From Holophagales bacterium (GTDB lineage Bacteria > Acidobacteriota > Thermoanaerobaculia > Multivoradales > Multivoraceae), in the NCBI GenBank assembly GCA_009836625.1, contig VXVC01000007.1, positions 1 through 64,000 on the forward strand: 64,000 nt of DNA. Reading direction: 5' to 3'. Positions 41,266-50,396 of the stretch are shown here, one piece after another (position 1 is the first letter of the stretch; each line of letters opens with the position of its first letter). The notes under the pieces are model-generated. The model had not been told where the DNA came from and ran no database searches. It worked only from the letters and a program-made list of their open reading frames with translations. The position numbers and the translations under genes were made by a program.

Positions 41266-42791
41266 CGCGCGAAGCGACCGACGATCGGGCGACCGGGGCT
41301 GACTCCCTCGACGGTCTCACCGTCGCGCACGACGAACACGCCGTTCACCATCGTGTGGACGATGCCCTCCGAGAACGAGAGCCCGCCTTCGAAGGTGGCG
41401 GTGTCGATCACCGTCTCCGGGTCGAACACCACGATGTCCGCGTCGGCGCCGACCTGGATTCGGCCCTTCCGCCTCATCTGCTCGGACATCGACGCCACCC
41501 GGTCCGCCGGGAGCAGGCTCATCTTCAGCAGGGCCGTCATCAGATCGAGCGTGCCCCGCTCGCGCACGTAGCGGCCCAGAATCCGGGAGTAGGTGCCGGC
41601 CGTCCGCGGGTGCGCGCCCGGGGCGTAGGGCATGCCGTCCGAAGCGACGATCACCCAGTCGTTGGCGAGGGCCGTCTCGATCCACTCCTCCTTCATGAAG
41701 TGGAGAATCACGGTTCCCCCCTCGCGGCGATACCGCTCGAAGGTCTCCTTCGTCAGCCTCTCCCCCGTCTCCTCCCACTGCAGGTCGCCGTAGTCGATCT
41801 GCAGGCGGCCCTGCCAGCCCTCGTCGAAGATGGAGGACTCGAGGCTGGTCGAGCCGGCGGTGTAGGGGTACGCCTCCGTCGTCACGTCCAGCCCCAGGCG
41901 GGCAGCGCCGTCGATCATGTCGAGGACCGTGTCGATCTCGCCCAGCGCCATGCTGTTGACGTGCACGATGTGCAGCGGCGCCCCGGTACCGACCGCGTTG
42001 GCCAGGACTTCCTGCATCGCGTCGATGCTCATCGAGCGCACGTGAGTGTGGATCGTGGCCCGTTTCTCGCCGGCGAACCGGAAGACCTCGAAGATCTCCC
42101 TGCGGCTGGCGCCGGGGTAGTACTGGGTCGCCATCCCGATACCCAGGCCGCCCTGCTCGAGCCCGCCCCGCAGATGCTCCAGCATGGCGGGGAAGCGCTC
42201 GGGCGGCAGTTCCGTGTAGTACGTCCTCTGCGCGGCATCTCGCATGGAGTCGAGCGGTTCGTCCTCGGCGCCGGCAGCCGCGAAGGCCGCCGCAAGGTCC
42301 GCGCGTTCCTCCTCCGGGACGATCTCCAGGCCCCGCAGGGCGCCGTGGTTGACCGTGGCGCCGTAGTTCACGAGCGACCTGCCCCGTCGAGAGTCCAGGA
42401 ACGACCCGACATCCGGCACGCCCCATTCGAGTTCCAGCGCCGTGGTCACGCCGTCCCGCGCCTGGTACTCGTGCGCCCGCGGACCCTGGCCGTGGGCGTG
42501 GAGGTCGACGAATCCCGGCGCCAGCACCAGCCCGGCGGCGTCGATCAGGATGCCGCCGTCGGCGAGCGAGTCCGCGAGGGGCTCCTCAGTCAGGGCTGCT
42601 ATGACGTCGCCGAGGATGCCCACGTTCCTGACCTCGTCGAGCCTCCTCTCGGGGTCGATGACGCGGGCGCCCTGGAAGACGACGTCGAACTCCTGCGTGT
42701 CGGCCTCGTCGCTCCCGTCGGTGGCGGGGTTGCAGCCGAGAAGAAGCGTCGCGAGAAGGGGGACCGTTCTGGCAAACGATGAGGGGGTCAT
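41262..42791 (-). CDS. N-acyl-D-amino-acid deacylase-like amidohydrolase, lipoprotein
   Basis: A 509-residue amidohydrolase with a lipobox (LLATLLLGC), so it is membrane-anchored outside the cytoplasm. Metal and active-site segments are H-A-H in GFVDLHAHGQG, HTHVRS, LHIVHVNS and VASDGMPYAPGAHPRTAGTY. The last of these is characteristic of D-aminoacylases and dihydroorotase-like deacylases. The frame is open upstream, but ATG 42791 gives the lipoprotein signal. It is coupled to an MFS transporter and divergent from an M19 homologue, suggesting handling of acylated or D-configured amino acids. Confidence 0.87.
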   Translation of the reverse strand: MTPSSFARTVPLLATLLLGCNPATDGSDEADTQEFDVVFQGARVIDPERRLDEVRNVGILGDVIAALTEEPLADSLADGGILIDAAGLVLAPGFVDLHAHGQGPRAHEYQARDGVTTALELEWGVPDVGSFLDSRRGRSLVNYGATVNHGALRGLEIVPEEERADLAAAFAAAGAEDEPLDSMRDAAQRTYYTELPPERFPAMLEHLRGGLEQGGLGIGMATQYYPGASRREIFEVFRFAGEKRATIHTHVRSMSIDAMQEVLANAVGTGAPLHIVHVNSMALGEIDTVLDMIDGAARLGLDVTTEAYPYTAGSTSLESSIFDEGWQGRLQIDYGDLQWEETGERLTKETFERYRREGGTVILHFMKEEWIETALANDWVIVASDGMPYAPGAHPRTAGTYSRILGRYVRERGTLDLMTALLKMSLLPADRVASMSEQMRRKGRIQVGADADIVVFDPETVIDTATFEGGLSFSEGIVHTMVNGVFVVRDGETVEGVSPGRPIVGRFAR

Positions 42792-42867
42792 GATCCGGCC
42801 GATGGTATACACCCCTCTGCACCCGTAGCCGTTACACCCCGACTCTCTCGACCACGGAGTGGTAGCC
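42792..42867. promoter_or_regulatory. Divergent promoter between deacylase and M19 genes
   Basis: A 76-bp spacer with the near-palindrome GGTATACACC (42804-42813) and an AT-rich centre. It must hold promoters for both directions. A CGGAG ribosome-binding site precedes the ATG at 42868. Confidence 0.35.
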
Positions 42868-44061
42868 ATGCCGTCGAAGACCCCCGCGCGTACCCGCCTG
42901 TCACGCCGAACGCTGCTAGGGCAAGGCGCCGGGGCGGGCGCTCTCCTCGCCGCGTCGACGGTCGGCGCGCCATACCTCGCCTTTGGCAGGCACAGGCTGT
43001 TCGCCCAGAGCGAGGAGCGGTACTCCACGCGTACGGTCGACCTGGTCGGCGACTCGCTGGTCATCGACATGCTGAGTCCGCTCACGCTGGCGTCGTCGAC
43101 CATGCGGGCCTGGTACGGCAACCCGGAGAACATCCCCGAGTCCTTCTGGGACGATCTCGACCGGTCCGGGATCGACGCCGTTCTCGACGCGGTGGGAACC
43201 GGCCCCTTCGGCGCCAGGGAGTCCGTCCTGGAGCGGGTGGCGGGAGTCAACGGCGTCGTCGCACACAACGGGCACCGGATGCTGCGCGTCTCTCGAGCCG
43301 CGGACCTCGACGAGGCCGCGCGAAGCGGCCGCGTCGGCATGATCTTCGGCGTGCAGAACGCCGATCACTTCCACTCGCTGGAGGACGTCGACTACTTCTA
43401 CGGGCTCGGCCAGCGCGTGTCGCAGTTGACCTACAACGCGCGCAACCTGATCGGCACCGGATCGACCGACCGGATCGACGGCGGCCTGTCGAACTGGGGG
43501 GTCGCGATCATCGAGCGGATGAACGACGTCGGGATGGCCGTCGACGTGTCCCACTGCGGCGACCGCACCTCGCTCGACGCCTTCGAAGCCTCGAAGAAAC
43601 CCGTCCTGGTCACCCACTCGAACGTCCGGGCGCTCGCGGACGGCCACGTCCGCTGCAAGCCGGACGAGGTCATCGACGCGGTCAGGAAGGCCGGCAGCGT
43701 CTTCGGCGTGACGAACATTCGGATGTTCGTCAAGGCCGACGAGCCGACGACCGTCGAGCACTATCTCGACCACTTCGACTACCTGACGAAGCGGATCGGC
43801 GCCGAACACGTCGGCATCGGCAGCGACATCGACCTCTACGGCTACGACGACATGCCGAAGGCGGACTACGAGCGGCTCAAGGCCGCCTACCAGCAGGGCA
43901 AGTACCGCTTCCGGGACCAGATCGACATCCCGGAAGTGGCCCACCCCCAACGGGTCTTCGACCTCACCGAGGGCCTGATCCGGCGGGGCTACACGGACCC
44001 CGACATTCGGGGCATCCTCGGCGGCAACTTCCGCCGGGTTCTGGAGGAGATCTGGGGATGA
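42868..44061 (+). CDS. M19 dipeptidase homologue with degenerate metal site, Tat-exported
   Basis: A 397-residue protein with a twin-arginine signal (RLSRRTLLGQ). The M19 barrel is recognisable by DVSHCGDRTS (H229), VLVTHSNVRAL (H250), GIGSDIDLYG and GGNFRRVLEEIWG. The first metal pair is missing: the usual VIDGHxD is VIDMLSP (L69, P71). The bridging Glu is replaced in IFGVQNADHF (Q163). It may bind one metal or act on a different substrate. The following serine hydrolase starts at an ATGA overlap. Confidence 0.85.
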   Translation: MPSKTPARTRLSRRTLLGQGAGAGALLAASTVGAPYLAFGRHRLFAQSEERYSTRTVDLVGDSLVIDMLSPLTLASSTMRAWYGNPENIPESFWDDLDRSGIDAVLDAVGTGPFGARESVLERVAGVNGVVAHNGHRMLRVSRAADLDEAARSGRVGMIFGVQNADHFHSLEDVDYFYGLGQRVSQLTYNARNLIGTGSTDRIDGGLSNWGVAIIERMNDVGMAVDVSHCGDRTSLDAFEASKKPVLVTHSNVRALADGHVRCKPDEVIDAVRKAGSVFGVTNIRMFVKADEPTTVEHYLDHFDYLTKRIGAEHVGIGSDIDLYGYDDMPKADYERLKAAYQQGKYRFRDQIDIPEVAHPQRVFDLTEGLIRRGYTDPDIRGILGGNFRRVLEEIWG

Positions 44062-45599
44062 GAGTCAGACACATCGTCCTGGCGGCGCTCGCCGTCACGT
44101 TCGTCGCCGTCCCGCTGTGGTCCGACACCGTCGACGAGCGGCTCGACGGCTTCGACCCGTGGGTCGAGACCATCATGCAGGAGTGGAAGGTGCCGGGCCT
44201 CGGCGTCGCGATCGTCGAGGACGGCAAGACCGTGTTCGCCAGGGGCTACGGCTGGCGCAACGTCGAGGAGAAGCTGCCCGTCACTCCCGACACGCTCTTC
44301 GCCATCGGCTCGAACACGAAGTCGTTCACGGCCACTCTGCTGGCGATGCAGGTGGACGGCGGCTCCCTCGCCTGGGACGATCCGATCCGGACGGTGCTTC
44401 CCGAGTTCCGGCTCCACGATCCGGCGGCGACGGACGAGATGACCGCCGTCGACCTGCTGAGCCACCGCTCGGGCCTGCCTCGTCACGACCTGTACTGGTA
44501 CGCCACGGGCAGGAGCCGCTCCGAGCTGCTGGCGGGACTTCACCACCTGGAGCCCTCCGCCTCCTTCAGGAGCAGGTACCAGTACCAGAACCTCATGTTC
44601 ATGACCGCCGGCATCGTTTCCGAGCGGATCGGCGGCAAGTCGTGGGAGGAACTCGTCCAGGAACGCGTCCTCACCCCGCTCGGCATCGATCGGGCCACCT
44701 TCTCGGTGATCCGGATGCAGGAGGACGACGACTTCTCCTACGGCTACGGCGCGGACGAGGAGATCGAGCGGGTGCCGTTCCGCAACATCGACGCGATCGG
44801 GCCGGCCGGATCGATCAACATGTCGGCCCGCGACCTCGCCGCCTACGTGCGGTTCCATCTCGCCTACGGCAAGGTCGGCGACGAGCAGATCCTGAAGGAA
44901 GCCTCGGCCAGGCTCATGCAGCTACCCCAGATGGTGCTGACCGGCCCGCTCCAGGCGCGCTTGCAGAACGGCCCGGAGATCGGCGATCCCACCTACGGGC
45001 TGGGCCTCATGGTGAGCACCTACCGGGGCCGCAAGCACATCAGCCACGGCGGCGGCATCGACGGCTTCATCTCGGCGATGGAATGGCTGCCCGACGAGAA
45101 GATCGGCGTCGTCGCGTTGTCCAACACGTCGCACTCCGGAACGGTACCGGCGCTCGTCGTGCGCAACGCGTTCGACCGCATGCTGGGGCTCGAGCCGATC
45201 GACTGGGCTGAGCGGGCCCGCAAGCGCGAAGCCGAGGCGAAGGAGAAGGCCGAGGAGGCGAAGAAGAAGGACCTCGCCGCAGCGGTGCCGGACACGAGCC
45301 CCTCCCACCCGCTCGCCGACCACGCCGGCGAGTACGAGCACGAGGGCTACGGCAAGGCCTCCGTGCGGACGGACGGAGACGGCCTGGTCCTCCAGGTCGC
45401 CGGCATCGAGTTCCCGCTCCAGCACTACCACTACGACGTGTGGAGCGTCCCCTACGACCTGCCGGCTAGCTCGGCCGCGTCAGGCCGCGGCGGTGCCAAG
45501 GTCCGCTTCGACTACGGCAACGACGGGAAGATCAACGTCGTGGCCGTGCCGCTCGAGCCGTCCGTCTCGCCCATCCGCTTCCAGCGCGCCGGCGACTGA
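44058..45599 (+). CDS. Secreted serine hydrolase, beta-lactamase family with C-terminal DUF3471-like domain
   Basis: A 513-residue protein with a short Sec signal. Class C-type motifs are S-NT-K (AIGSNTKSFTATL), Y-Q-N (RYQYQNLMFM) and H-G-G (HISHGGGIDGF). After the catalytic domain there is a Lys/Glu/Ala-rich helical linker (around residues 380-410) and a DUF3471-like beta domain (HPLADHAGEYEHEGYGK). This two-domain layout is common in D-aminopeptidase/esterase relatives. It is coupled to the M19 homologue, supporting periplasmic processing of D-amino-acid or peptide substrates. Confidence 0.9.
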   Translation: MRVRHIVLAALAVTFVAVPLWSDTVDERLDGFDPWVETIMQEWKVPGLGVAIVEDGKTVFARGYGWRNVEEKLPVTPDTLFAIGSNTKSFTATLLAMQVDGGSLAWDDPIRTVLPEFRLHDPAATDEMTAVDLLSHRSGLPRHDLYWYATGRSRSELLAGLHHLEPSASFRSRYQYQNLMFMTAGIVSERIGGKSWEELVQERVLTPLGIDRATFSVIRMQEDDDFSYGYGADEEIERVPFRNIDAIGPAGSINMSARDLAAYVRFHLAYGKVGDEQILKEASARLMQLPQMVLTGPLQARLQNGPEIGDPTYGLGLMVSTYRGRKHISHGGGIDGFISAMEWLPDEKIGVVALSNTSHSGTVPALVVRNAFDRMLGLEPIDWAERARKREAEAKEKAEEAKKKDLAAAVPDTSPSHPLADHAGEYEHEGYGKASVRTDGDGLVLQVAGIEFPLQHYHYDVWSVPYDLPASSAASGRGGAKVRFDYGNDGKINVVAVPLEPSVSPIRFQRAGD

Positions 45600-45616
45600 C
45601 GCGGACGGCAACGGCC

Positions 45617-46756
45617 ATGCCGGGCAGGGCGCCGACCCGCTTCCACACGCTCCTTCTGCCGGCGATCATCGCGCAGTCGATGATCATCGGCGGCGGCTAC
45701 GCCACGGGGCGGGAAGTCGTCCAGTACGCCGGCCGCTTCGGGAACTGGGGTTGGCTGTCGGTCGCGATCATCGCCGTCTGCTTCTCGCTCGTCATGGCGC
45801 TGGCCTTCGAACTGGCGCGGCTGGCCGGCGCCTACGACTACAAGGCCTGGAGCCGGAACCTGGTCGGGCCGTTCTGGTGGCTCGTCGACCTCCTCTTCCT
45901 GAGCATGATGCTGCTGGTCATCGCCGTCATGACCGCGGCCATCGGCGAAGTCCTCCAGCAGACCCTCGCGTTCCCGAAGCCGCTCAGCCTGGTTCTGGCC
46001 CTGGCCTGCGTCGGCTTCCTCACGTGGCGCGGGTCCGGCTTCATCGAGCGGGCGAAGACCTGGGGCAGCGCGGCCCTGTACCTGGGCTACTGCGCCTTCT
46101 CGGTCCTCGTGCTGACGGCGCCCGTCGGCGACACTGCCGCGTCGCCACCGCCCGGCTCCGAGGCCGGAGCGGGAGAGGTCGTCATCACGGCCGTCCTGTA
46201 CGTCGCCTACAACGTCGCCGTCGTGCCGGCCGTCCTCTTCTGCCTGCACCGTCAGACCCGGCGCAGCGAGACCTTCACGTCCGGGATCCTCTCCGGCCTG
46301 GCGATGACCATTCCGTTCGCACTGACCCTGGCCTGCCTCCTGCGGTTCCCCCACGCCTCGGTGATGGACGCGGAAGTGCCCTGGCTGCGACTGATCGGCA
46401 CCGCGGCGGACGGCCGTGCCGGCGGCGCGGCCCTCTGGATCGCGATCTTCGGACTGGTCGCCGGCTGGACGCTGATCGAGACCGCCGTCGGCTCGATTCA
46501 CGCGCTCCTCCACCGCGTCGAACGCAACCTCGGCGACCTGCCGCGCCGCTGGAGGCCCGCCTCCGGCGAACTGACGCCGAGGCAGAAGGCGCTGACGGCC
46601 GTCCTCGTCCTCGCGGCCGCCGCCGGCCTCTCCACGATCGGCATCATCGACCTCGTCGCCAGAGGCTACGGCACGCTCGCCTGGGGCTTCATCGCGCTGA
46701 TCGTGCTGCCGCTGTTCGTCGTCGTGCCATACCGGGCGTTCAGGACGTCGGCATGA
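45617..46756 (+). CDS. YkvI-like integral membrane protein
   Basis: A 379-residue protein with about 10 hydrophobic segments and little else. The N-terminal region AIIAQSMIIGGGYATGREVV and the pattern of glycine-rich first helix resemble the YkvI family, distant relatives of APC/LeuT-type transporters. Function is uncharacterised. It lies 17 bp after the serine hydrolase and is probably cotranscribed, so it may transport the released amino acid or peptide. Confidence 0.75.
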   Translation: MPGRAPTRFHTLLLPAIIAQSMIIGGGYATGREVVQYAGRFGNWGWLSVAIIAVCFSLVMALAFELARLAGAYDYKAWSRNLVGPFWWLVDLLFLSMMLLVIAVMTAAIGEVLQQTLAFPKPLSLVLALACVGFLTWRGSGFIERAKTWGSAALYLGYCAFSVLVLTAPVGDTAASPPPGSEAGAGEVVITAVLYVAYNVAVVPAVLFCLHRQTRRSETFTSGILSGLAMTIPFALTLACLLRFPHASVMDAEVPWLRLIGTAADGRAGGAALWIAIFGLVAGWTLIETAVGSIHALLHRVERNLGDLPRRWRPASGELTPRQKALTAVLVLAAAAGLSTIGIIDLVARGYGTLAWGFIALIVLPLFVVVPYRAFRTSA

Positions 46757-46810
46757 GCCCCACGCTGGGTGCGCCGGCGTGTAGCGCCTGCCTCCGGAGT
46801 TCTGCCGCGC

Positions 46811-47554
46811 CTAGCGGATGGACTGAACGAAGACGCTGTTCGTTCTTTCGAGCCCCTCCCCAAGAGCGGCCATGACCGCCGCGTAGAACCCCGCGATACC
46901 GAGTCCCGTCCACTTCGACACGCGAGCCACCACCCCGATACCCAGCCCGAGCAGAATCAACGTCCAAAGGGAGACGGCGAGGCTGACGGCCCCCTCGAGC
47001 AGCGCCCCGACGGTGGTGTGAAGTGCCGGATTCGAGAAGTCGAGTTCGAATCCCGACGACGCGTCGGGAGGTTCAAGCACCTGACGGCCCTTCGACAGCA
47101 AGTAGCTGACGAGGTTGCCCAGGCGGCCGACCACGTAGACGTGGACCATCAGTGAGAACAACGTCAGGAAAGGCAGTTTGGCTCCGAAGACGAGTGACAG
47201 TCGCCAGACCAGTAGAGCCTCGATCGGCAGCGCGATCAGTACGGCCGCGGCCATGACCGCGCTGGGTCCGTAGAGGTTCACGGCCGACTCCCCGCCTCCC
47301 ATGATGGCAGCCAAATCCCGCTGCCCGAGCACCGTCCTAAGGGCGAGGACCGCCAGGATCACCGCGAGGGCTGCAACCCATGGCCGGCGCTCGCGGATGA
47401 TCTCGAAGCTGGTCCGCGGAAACGCGACGATCCCGACGAGGGCTTTCAGCCCGGCAAAGCCACCGATCACAGCCCCCGTGCCCGGAGTGGGCGCTTCGTC
47501 TGCCTCGGTCCCGGTCGAGGGACCTGCATTGCCTGGCTTCTGATCCTCGACCAT
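46811..47554 (-). CDS. YIP1-like multi-pass membrane protein
   Basis: A 247-residue protein with a Pro/Thr-rich cytoplasmic N-terminus and about five hydrophobic segments (ALAVILAVLALRTVLG, AAAVLIALPIEALLVW and others). The spacing and the FPRTSFEIIRERRPW start of the domain resemble YIP1 family proteins. The role is unknown. It is 14 bp downstream of the aldo/keto reductase on the same strand and converges on the YkvI-like gene. Confidence 0.65.
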   Translation of the reverse strand: MVEDQKPGNAGPSTGTEADEAPTPGTGAVIGGFAGLKALVGIVAFPRTSFEIIRERRPWVAALAVILAVLALRTVLGQRDLAAIMGGGESAVNLYGPSAVMAAAVLIALPIEALLVWRLSLVFGAKLPFLTLFSLMVHVYVVGRLGNLVSYLLSKGRQVLEPPDASSGFELDFSNPALHTTVGALLEGAVSLAVSLWTLILLGLGIGVVARVSKWTGLGIAGFYAAVMAALGEGLERTNSVFVQSIR

Positions 47555-47568
47555 CGCGAGGTCCCAGA

Positions 47569-48537
47569 CTAGAACAGGTTCGCCCGCGGCGTGTACACCT
47601 CTTCGAGCCGCTTCTTCTCCTCAGCGGTCAGCTCGACGTCGAGCGCGGACACCGCCTCTTCGAGGTGGCTCATCTTCGTGACGCCGACGATCGGCGACGC
47701 GACGACCGGATTGGCCAGGACCCAGGCCATCGCGACCTGGGCCCGGGACACGCCCTTATCCCGCGCCACCTCGCCCAGCCGATCAACGATCGGCCGGTCC
47801 TTCGCCTCGTCGAAACGTCTCGCCATCATCGGGTCGCTCTGCGACCGGCGCGTCGTCTCGTCCCAGTCGCGGGTCAGCAACCCCCGGCCCAGCGGGCTCC
47901 ACGGGATCGTCCCGATGCCCTGATCGGCGCAGAGGGGGTGCATCTCGCGTTCCTCTTCGCGCTGGAGGAGGCTGTACTGGTTCTGCATGCTGATGAACTT
48001 CGTGAAGCCACGCATCTCGCTCGTGTAGAGCGCCTTGCTGAACTGCCAGGCCCACATCGACGAAGCGCCGATGTAGCGGACCTTGCCGGACGTCACCGCG
48101 TCGTGCAGCGCGCCGAGCGTCTCGTCTATCGACGTCCGGTCGTCCCAGCGGTGAATCTGGTACAGGTCGATGTAGTCGGTTCCCAGACGGCGCAGCGACG
48201 CATCGAGCTCGGTCATGATCGCCTTGCGCGAGAGCCCCCGCGCGTTGCGCCCGCGGCGAACCGGGAAGTAGACCTTGGTCGCGATGACCACCTCGTCGCG
48301 GTTCGCCATGTCCCGCAACGCCCTGCCCGTGATCTCCTCGCTCGAGCCGATCGAGTAGGCGTTCGCCGTGTCGAAGAAGTTGATGCCCAGATCGAGCGCC
48401 TTCTCGATGATCGGGCGGCTGGCAGCTTCATCGAGACTCCAGTCGTGAGCCCCCGGCGACTCTTCGCCGAAGCTCATGCATCCGAGACAGATCCGGGACA
48501 CCTCGAGACCGGAACTGCCCAACTTCGTGTACTTCAT
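47569..48537 (-). CDS. Aldo/keto reductase
   Basis: A 322-residue NADPH-dependent TIM-barrel oxidoreductase. The catalytic tetrad is visible: Asp and Tyr in FFDTANAYSIGSSEE, Lys in VIATKVYFP and His in LYQIHRWDD. SMQNQYSLLQREEEREMHPL and SPLGRGLL are typical of the potassium-channel-beta/YajO-type subfamily. The start at 48537 (MKYTKLG) is preferred over an upstream ATG. The substrate is unknown. Confidence 0.92.
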   Translation of the reverse strand: MKYTKLGSSGLEVSRICLGCMSFGEESPGAHDWSLDEAASRPIIEKALDLGINFFDTANAYSIGSSEEITGRALRDMANRDEVVIATKVYFPVRRGRNARGLSRKAIMTELDASLRRLGTDYIDLYQIHRWDDRTSIDETLGALHDAVTSGKVRYIGASSMWAWQFSKALYTSEMRGFTKFISMQNQYSLLQREEEREMHPLCADQGIGTIPWSPLGRGLLTRDWDETTRRSQSDPMMARRFDEAKDRPIVDRLGEVARDKGVSRAQVAMAWVLANPVVASPIVGVTKMSHLEEAVSALDVELTAEEKKRLEEVYTPRANLF

Positions 48538-48579
48538 CCCAGGTTCCTCCAACCGCCCTCGTAGTCGAAGGCCGTATCT

Positions 48580-49380
48580 TCAGGCCTCCGGCTGACCCGA
48601 GTCCAGACTCGCCTTCACCAGCGGCGCCTCGACGTCGAACTCCGTGGCGACGTCCAGGTACAGGGACAGGTCCTTGACCGGCATGGCCGGCCAGGTCACG
48701 CGCCGCCGGGGCATCGGGAAGTTCTTCGAGACGAAGCTCCGGCCCGTCGACACGTTCAGGATCTCCATGAACCGGTCCAGGTCCATGCCGTAGGCGCCGA
48801 CAACCTCGCGCACCTCCTGGACGAGCGCCCAGGTGCCAAGCGCGATCGCGTTGTTGCCAATCTTCATCGCCTGACCGGCGCCGACGCCGCCGCAGTGCAT
48901 CGTCGTGCCGAGCACGTCGAAGGCCTCCCGGCACCGGTCGATCGTGGCCGCGTCGCCTCCGGCCATCAGGGTGAGCGTGCCCTCCCTGGCGCCGGCCACG
49001 AGCCCGCTGACCGGGCAGTCGATCACCTCCACGCCTTTCGATGCCGCCTCTCGCGCCAGCTCCTGACAGTAGACGGGCGACATTGTGCTCATGACCACGA
49101 CGATCGCGCCCTCGCGCAGAGTGCTCAACGCTCCGCCTTCGCCGCACAGCACGCGGTCGGTCTGCTCCTCGTCCCAGACAATCGTCATCAGGATGTCGGC
49201 ACGCTCGGCGACTTCCCGCGGCGTCCCAAGCTCTTCGATCCCCTTCGCCGCAAGCCGCTCGATCGCGTCGCGGCTGCGGTTGATCGAGCTGACGACCCGA
49301 AAGCCGGCATCGAGCAGGCGGGCCGCCATCGGTTCGCCCATGGCGCCAAGTCCGATGAAACCGATCGTGGGTCGCTGCAT
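48580..49380 (-). CDS. NAD(P)-binding hydroxyacid dehydrogenase (3-hydroxyisobutyrate dehydrogenase family)
   Basis: A 266-residue beta-hydroxyacid dehydrogenase family protein. The Rossmann motif GFIGLGAMG is at residue 7, the substrate loop is CPVSGLVAGAREGTLTLMAGG, and the catalytic Lys is in QAMKIGNNAIALG. It is slightly shorter than usual (about 290 aa) at the C-terminus. It is divergent from the SDR at 49472. The substrate could be hydroxyisobutyrate, tartronate semialdehyde or a related acid. Confidence 0.88.
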   Translation of the reverse strand: MQRPTIGFIGLGAMGEPMAARLLDAGFRVVSSINRSRDAIERLAAKGIEELGTPREVAERADILMTIVWDEEQTDRVLCGEGGALSTLREGAIVVVMSTMSPVYCQELAREAASKGVEVIDCPVSGLVAGAREGTLTLMAGGDAATIDRCREAFDVLGTTMHCGGVGAGQAMKIGNNAIALGTWALVQEVREVVGAYGMDLDRFMEILNVSTGRSFVSKNFPMPRRRVTWPAMPVKDLSLYLDVATEFDVEAPLVKASLDSGQPEA

Positions 49381-49471
49381 TGTTCGTGTTCTCCTCGTTC
49401 TGGTGTTCGTCGTCTACCATTCTGCCGCTTTGCTGAGTCACTAACCAGAAACCCTAAGGGAGATCAGATAG

Positions 49472-50308
49472 ATGACCAACCGCACCGTACTCATCACCGG
49501 CTGCTCGAGCGGCTTCGGCAAGCTGGCAGTCCACACCTTCCGAGCCAACAGCTGGAACGTCGTGGCCACGATGCGATCGCCGGAGAAGGAAGCGGAGCTC
49601 ACGGGCCTCGAAGGCGTCCTGGTTACGAGGCTCGACGTCAAGGATCCGCGGAGCATCGACGCCGCCTTCGAGCAGGGCACCGCCGCGTTCGGCCCGATCG
49701 ACGCGGTCGTCAACAACGCCGGCTACGGCAGCAACGCGCTTTTCGAGCAGTCGCCCGATGCCTCCGTCCGCGACATCTACGAGACGAACGTGTTCGGCCT
49801 GATGAACGTGATGCGCCGCGCCCTGCCCGACATGCGGCAACGGGGCTCCGGCTGCATCGTCAACGTGACGTCGATGGGGGGCCTGATGGGCCTGCTCGGC
49901 AACTCCGTCTACTCGTCGTCGAAGTTCGCCGCCGAGGGACTCACCGAGGCGCTCGCGCTCGAGTACAAACCGCTCGGCCTCCGCGTCGTTTCCGTCGCGC
50001 CCGGGGCCTACCTCACCACCGCGTTCGGCTCCAACACGGACAACTACGTCGAGTCCGGCGACCCCCAACTCGTCGAGCACTCGCGGAAGCTCCGCGACCA
50101 CTTCGCCGCGATCGTCGGAGGCGGTGAGCCGCAGGACCCGCAGGAGGTGGCGGACAAGATCTACGAGTGCGTGACCGCGGACGACGTCCCTGTGCATAAC
50201 CCCGTCGGCGCCGACGCGGAACGGCTCAGCGGTCTGATCGACAGCCTGCCGTCGCGCCAGGCGTTCGTCGCCGCGATGGAGCAGATGCTGCTGCCGCCTG
50301 CCGGCTAG
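49472..50308 (+). CDS. SDR family oxidoreductase
   Basis: A 278-residue classical SDR. It has TGCSSGFGKL at the cofactor site, NNAGYG, the catalytic Ser in NVTSMGG and Y-SSS-K (SVYSSSKFAAEG). AAGGGAG precedes the start. The C-terminal extension beyond 240 residues is typical of retinol/steroid-type SDRs. A GC-rich hairpin follows the stop codon. Confidence 0.9.
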   Translation: MTNRTVLITGCSSGFGKLAVHTFRANSWNVVATMRSPEKEAELTGLEGVLVTRLDVKDPRSIDAAFEQGTAAFGPIDAVVNNAGYGSNALFEQSPDASVRDIYETNVFGLMNVMRRALPDMRQRGSGCIVNVTSMGGLMGLLGNSVYSSSKFAAEGLTEALALEYKPLGLRVVSVAPGAYLTTAFGSNTDNYVESGDPQLVEHSRKLRDHFAAIVGGGEPQDPQEVADKIYECVTADDVPVHNPVGADAERLSGLIDSLPSRQAFVAAMEQMLLPPAG

Positions 50309-50317
50309 GAGTCGAGT

Positions 50318-50335
50318 CGCGGCGTCTGCGCCGCG
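50318..50335 (+). terminator. GC-rich hairpin after SDR gene
   Basis: CGCGGCG and CGCCGCG form a perfect 7-bp stem with a TCTG loop 10 bp after the stop codon. It lacks a clean T-run but lies in a convergent gap, where a terminator is expected. Confidence 0.4.
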
Positions 50336-50396
50336 CTGACGCAGAGCAACAGGCTTGTTCCATGCAAGGCTCTATCTCTCGCCAGGTCTTCTACAG

